Below, piece after piece: positions 8,539 through 9,441 of a stretch of DNA of 9,441 bases. Below the pieces are notes generated by a model that was given only the letters and a program-made list of their open reading frames with translations, made no database searches and was not told the DNA's origin. Origin of the DNA: Duncaniella sp. (GTDB lineage: Bacteria > Bacteroidota > Bacteroidia > Bacteroidales > Muribaculaceae); NCBI GenBank assembly GCA_022511285.1, contig JAFLRW010000068.1, forward strand, positions 1-9,441, written 5' to 3'. The stretch's first letter is position 1. Every line of letters begins with the position of its first letter. The position numbers and the translations under genes are program-made.

Positions 8539-8548
8539 AAAAACTCCC
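8536..8548 (-). promoter_or_regulatory. Ribosome binding site and TTG start of tamB
   Basis: On the minus strand GGGAG (8544-8548) is followed by five T and then TTG (8536-8538). The purine-rich motif and its spacing are good for a Shine-Dalgarno sequence, which the other genes here lack. With the in-frame stop just upstream at 8551-8553, this decides the TTG start. A rare start codon may hold down synthesis of this very large protein (inference). Confidence 0.7.
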
Positions 8549-8587
8549 GCCTATGACCGGGCATTGGCGAGAGAGATTCAATATACT

Positions 8588-8604
8588 CGGCTCGCGAAGA
8601 GCCG
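8588..8604 (-). other. Short GC-rich hairpin between the winged-helix gene and tamB
   Basis: A 6-bp perfect stem (8588-8593 with 8599-8604) closes a 5-nt loop in the 86-bp gap. On the minus strand it is followed by mixed sequence, not a run of T, so it is a poor intrinsic terminator. It could be an attenuating or mRNA-stability structure, or chance. No Bacteroidota promoter box is apparent in this gap, which leaves room for read-through from the winged-helix gene into tamB. Confidence 0.3.
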
Positions 8605-8624
8605 GTGATGGGAGGAGAAATAGA

Positions 8625-8837
8625 TTAGTCCTGCACCAGAGAAACGAGGAGCTCCTTATCTTCACCGGCAGTGAAGACAACTTTGCCCTCGCGAGCGAGC
8701 CAGCCGAGGGCAGCGAAGAGTTCGCGCTCGGTCTTTGCTTTGGCAAGTTTCTTAAGCTGTTTGGTATCTACGGAGCCAACCTCACTGAGGGCTGCCCATA
8801 CATTACCTGCCATTGTGCCAATAGTGTCTGTGTTCAT
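8625..8837 (-). CDS. Small winged-helix protein, DUF2582 type
   Basis: The product is 70 residues. Three helices are followed by a two-stranded wing. The first helix, around residues 5-18, contains MAGNVWAALSE. The second and third, around 24-50, contain TKQLKKLAKAK and ERELFAALGWLAREGKV. The wing is VVFTAGEDKELLVSLV (about 53-68). This matches the winged helix-turn-helix DUF2582 family, stand-alone small proteins common in Bacteroidota; the length is normal for it. The fold suggests nucleic-acid or protein binding, but no target is known and there is no sensor domain. The ATG at 8837 is the natural start, with no Shine-Dalgarno sequence and an AT-rich leader. tamB begins 86 bp downstream, so it might lead that operon. 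The fold call is strong; the function is open. Confidence 0.87.
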   Translation of the reverse strand: MNTDTIGTMAGNVWAALSEVGSVDTKQLKKLAKAKTERELFAALGWLAREGKVVFTAGEDKELLVSLVQD

Positions 8838-8901
8838 TATAAAACTGTTAATTATAGAAAAGTGGTTTTTGTTTTTTGAAACTCATAAAAGAATTTCGGT
8901 G

Positions 8902-8909
8902 CAAAATTA
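8902..8909 (-). promoter_or_regulatory. Probable -7 promoter box of the winged-helix gene
   Basis: On the minus strand TAATTTTG at 8902-8909 fits the Bacteroidota consensus TAnnTTTG and is identical to the box in front of the DUF6056-like gene. It would give a leader of about 60 nt to the ATG at 8837. No clear -33 TTTG sits at the right distance (a TTTG at 8941-8944 is about 31 bp away, too far), so the call rests on the -7 box alone. The remainder of 8838-9041 is AT-rich and shows nothing else I can name. Confidence 0.45.
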
Positions 8910-9041
8910 CAAAAAAATTGTTAATAATCGCATATTTTTTCAAACTTTTTTAAAAACTGCACTAAAAATTGGCATATACAAGTGCTATACGGCATCCATT
9001 ATACAAATTGTCTTACCCTGAAAAAGTTGATTCAAAAGAAG

Positions 9042-9086
9042 ATCGCTGCAAAGTTCGGGACTTCAGAGCCCGGACTTTGCAGCGAT
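9042..9086 (-). terminator. Hairpin terminator after the arsenite permease gene
   Basis: Two 18-nt arms (9042-9059 and 9069-9086) pair with one non-Watson-Crick position (a G-U wobble in one strand's RNA) around a 9-nt loop. The hairpin begins 19 nt past the permease stop. On the minus strand it is followed by CTTCTTTTGAATC and then a T-rich stretch, which suits an intrinsic terminator. It separates the permease gene from the winged-helix gene and its own promoter. Confidence 0.75.
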
Positions 9087-9105
9087 GGGGAAGTATATAA
9101 TTAAG

Positions 9106-9441
9106 TCAACAATCTTCAGAAGGGGACTGTCGGGGGTTGGAGAAATGGTGGGCAGTGGCGTTGGCAATACGCACGAGCATAAGCATTACGGGGACTTCTA
9201 CCAATACTCCCACTACGGTGGCTAAAGCGGCGCCTGACTGCAATCCGAACAGAGCAATGGCCACAGCCACAGCAAGTTCGAAGAAGTTGCTTGCTCCAAT
9301 CATTCCGGCCGGGGCTGCGATGTTGTGAGGCAGCTTCCAAGCCAATGCCCAACCGTAGGCCACGAAGAATATGCACACCGTCTGCAGTATCAGCGGCACT
9401 GCAATGAGGGCTATGTGGAGCGGGTTGGCCAGGATGGTTTC
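9106..9441 (-). CDS. acr3: Arsenite efflux permease, ACR3 family (C-terminal part)
   Basis: Only the last 111 residues are in the window; the reading frame is open through the right edge. ACR3 permeases export arsenite (some also antimonite) across the cytoplasmic membrane. The fragment shows the family's end: a hydrophobic segment after NPLHIAL, then the conserved block [20 protein letters not shown], then [19 protein letters not shown]. These make up about three membrane helices ending in a short polar tail. The full protein would be about 350 residues, so roughly a third is seen; the family's key cysteine in the fourth helix lies outside. ACR3 genes are often labelled arsB although ArsB is an unrelated family. 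Neighbouring ars genes, if any, lie beyond the edge. A GTG inside the fragment (9397-9399) is an internal valine, not the start. Confidence 0.93.
   Translation of the reverse strand, partial: ETILANPLHIALIAVPLILQTVCIFFVAYGWALAWKLPHNIAAPAGMIGASNFFELAVAVAIALFGLQSGAALATVVGVLVEVPVMLMLVRIANATAHHFSNPRQSPSEDC

Noticed and set aside
8588..8604. Intrinsic terminator after the winged-helix gene
   Set aside because: The stem is only 6 bp and no run of T follows on the minus strand, so I list it only as a hairpin of unknown role.
8553..8879. Plus-strand open frame of 108 codons facing tamB
   Set aside because: It is antisense to the winged-helix gene and has no recognisable content; the minus-strand frame is a known family of matching length.

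Overview
The window looks like chromosomal DNA from a Bacteroidota bacterium, most likely order Bacteroidales (a gut lineage such as Muribaculaceae or Bacteroidaceae is my guess). Three things point that way. There is a lipoprotein-type TamA homologue (TamL) next to TamB. Two intergenic regions carry TAATTTTG boxes that fit the Bacteroidota -7 promoter consensus TAnnTTTG. Most starts lack a Shine-Dalgarno sequence. Every gene I can support lies on the minus strand, so transcription runs from high to low coordinates.

Layout in transcription order: (1) 9441-9106, the C-terminal 111 residues of an ACR3-family arsenite efflux permease, entering from beyond the right edge and followed by a strong hairpin terminator (9042-9086). 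(2) 8837-8625, a 70-residue winged-helix protein of the DUF2582 type, behind a probable promoter. (3) 8538-3811, a 1575-residue TamB with a TTG start and a good ribosome binding site. (4) 3778-1484, TamL, an Omp85-family outer-membrane barrel carrying a lipoprotein signal. (5) 1456-875, DNA-3-methyladenine glycosylase I (Tag). (6) 717-1, the first 239 residues of an AT-rich multi-pass membrane protein resembling DUF6056, running off the left edge.

Genes 3 to 5 are tightly spaced (32 bp and 27 bp gaps) and probably form one operon. TamB, anchored in the inner membrane, and TamL, the outer-membrane partner, would together form an envelope-spanning translocation and assembly module. Tag is a DNA-repair enzyme with no obvious functional tie to them. 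The winged-helix gene lies 86 bp upstream of tamB and may be read through into it.

Base composition changes sharply at the left end: sampled 60-base blocks inside the DUF6056-like gene have 14 and 17 G+C, against 37 in a tamL block. That suggests a separate, possibly acquired, surface-polysaccharide-type locus. A run of eight C lies in its first eleven codons and could be a slippage switch. Intergenic stretches are short (157 bp at 718-874 and 268 bp at 8838-9105). I see no RNA gene, insertion sequence, CRISPR array or prophage. The core is ordinary conserved Bacteroidota envelope and repair biology, and I found no clearly new system.
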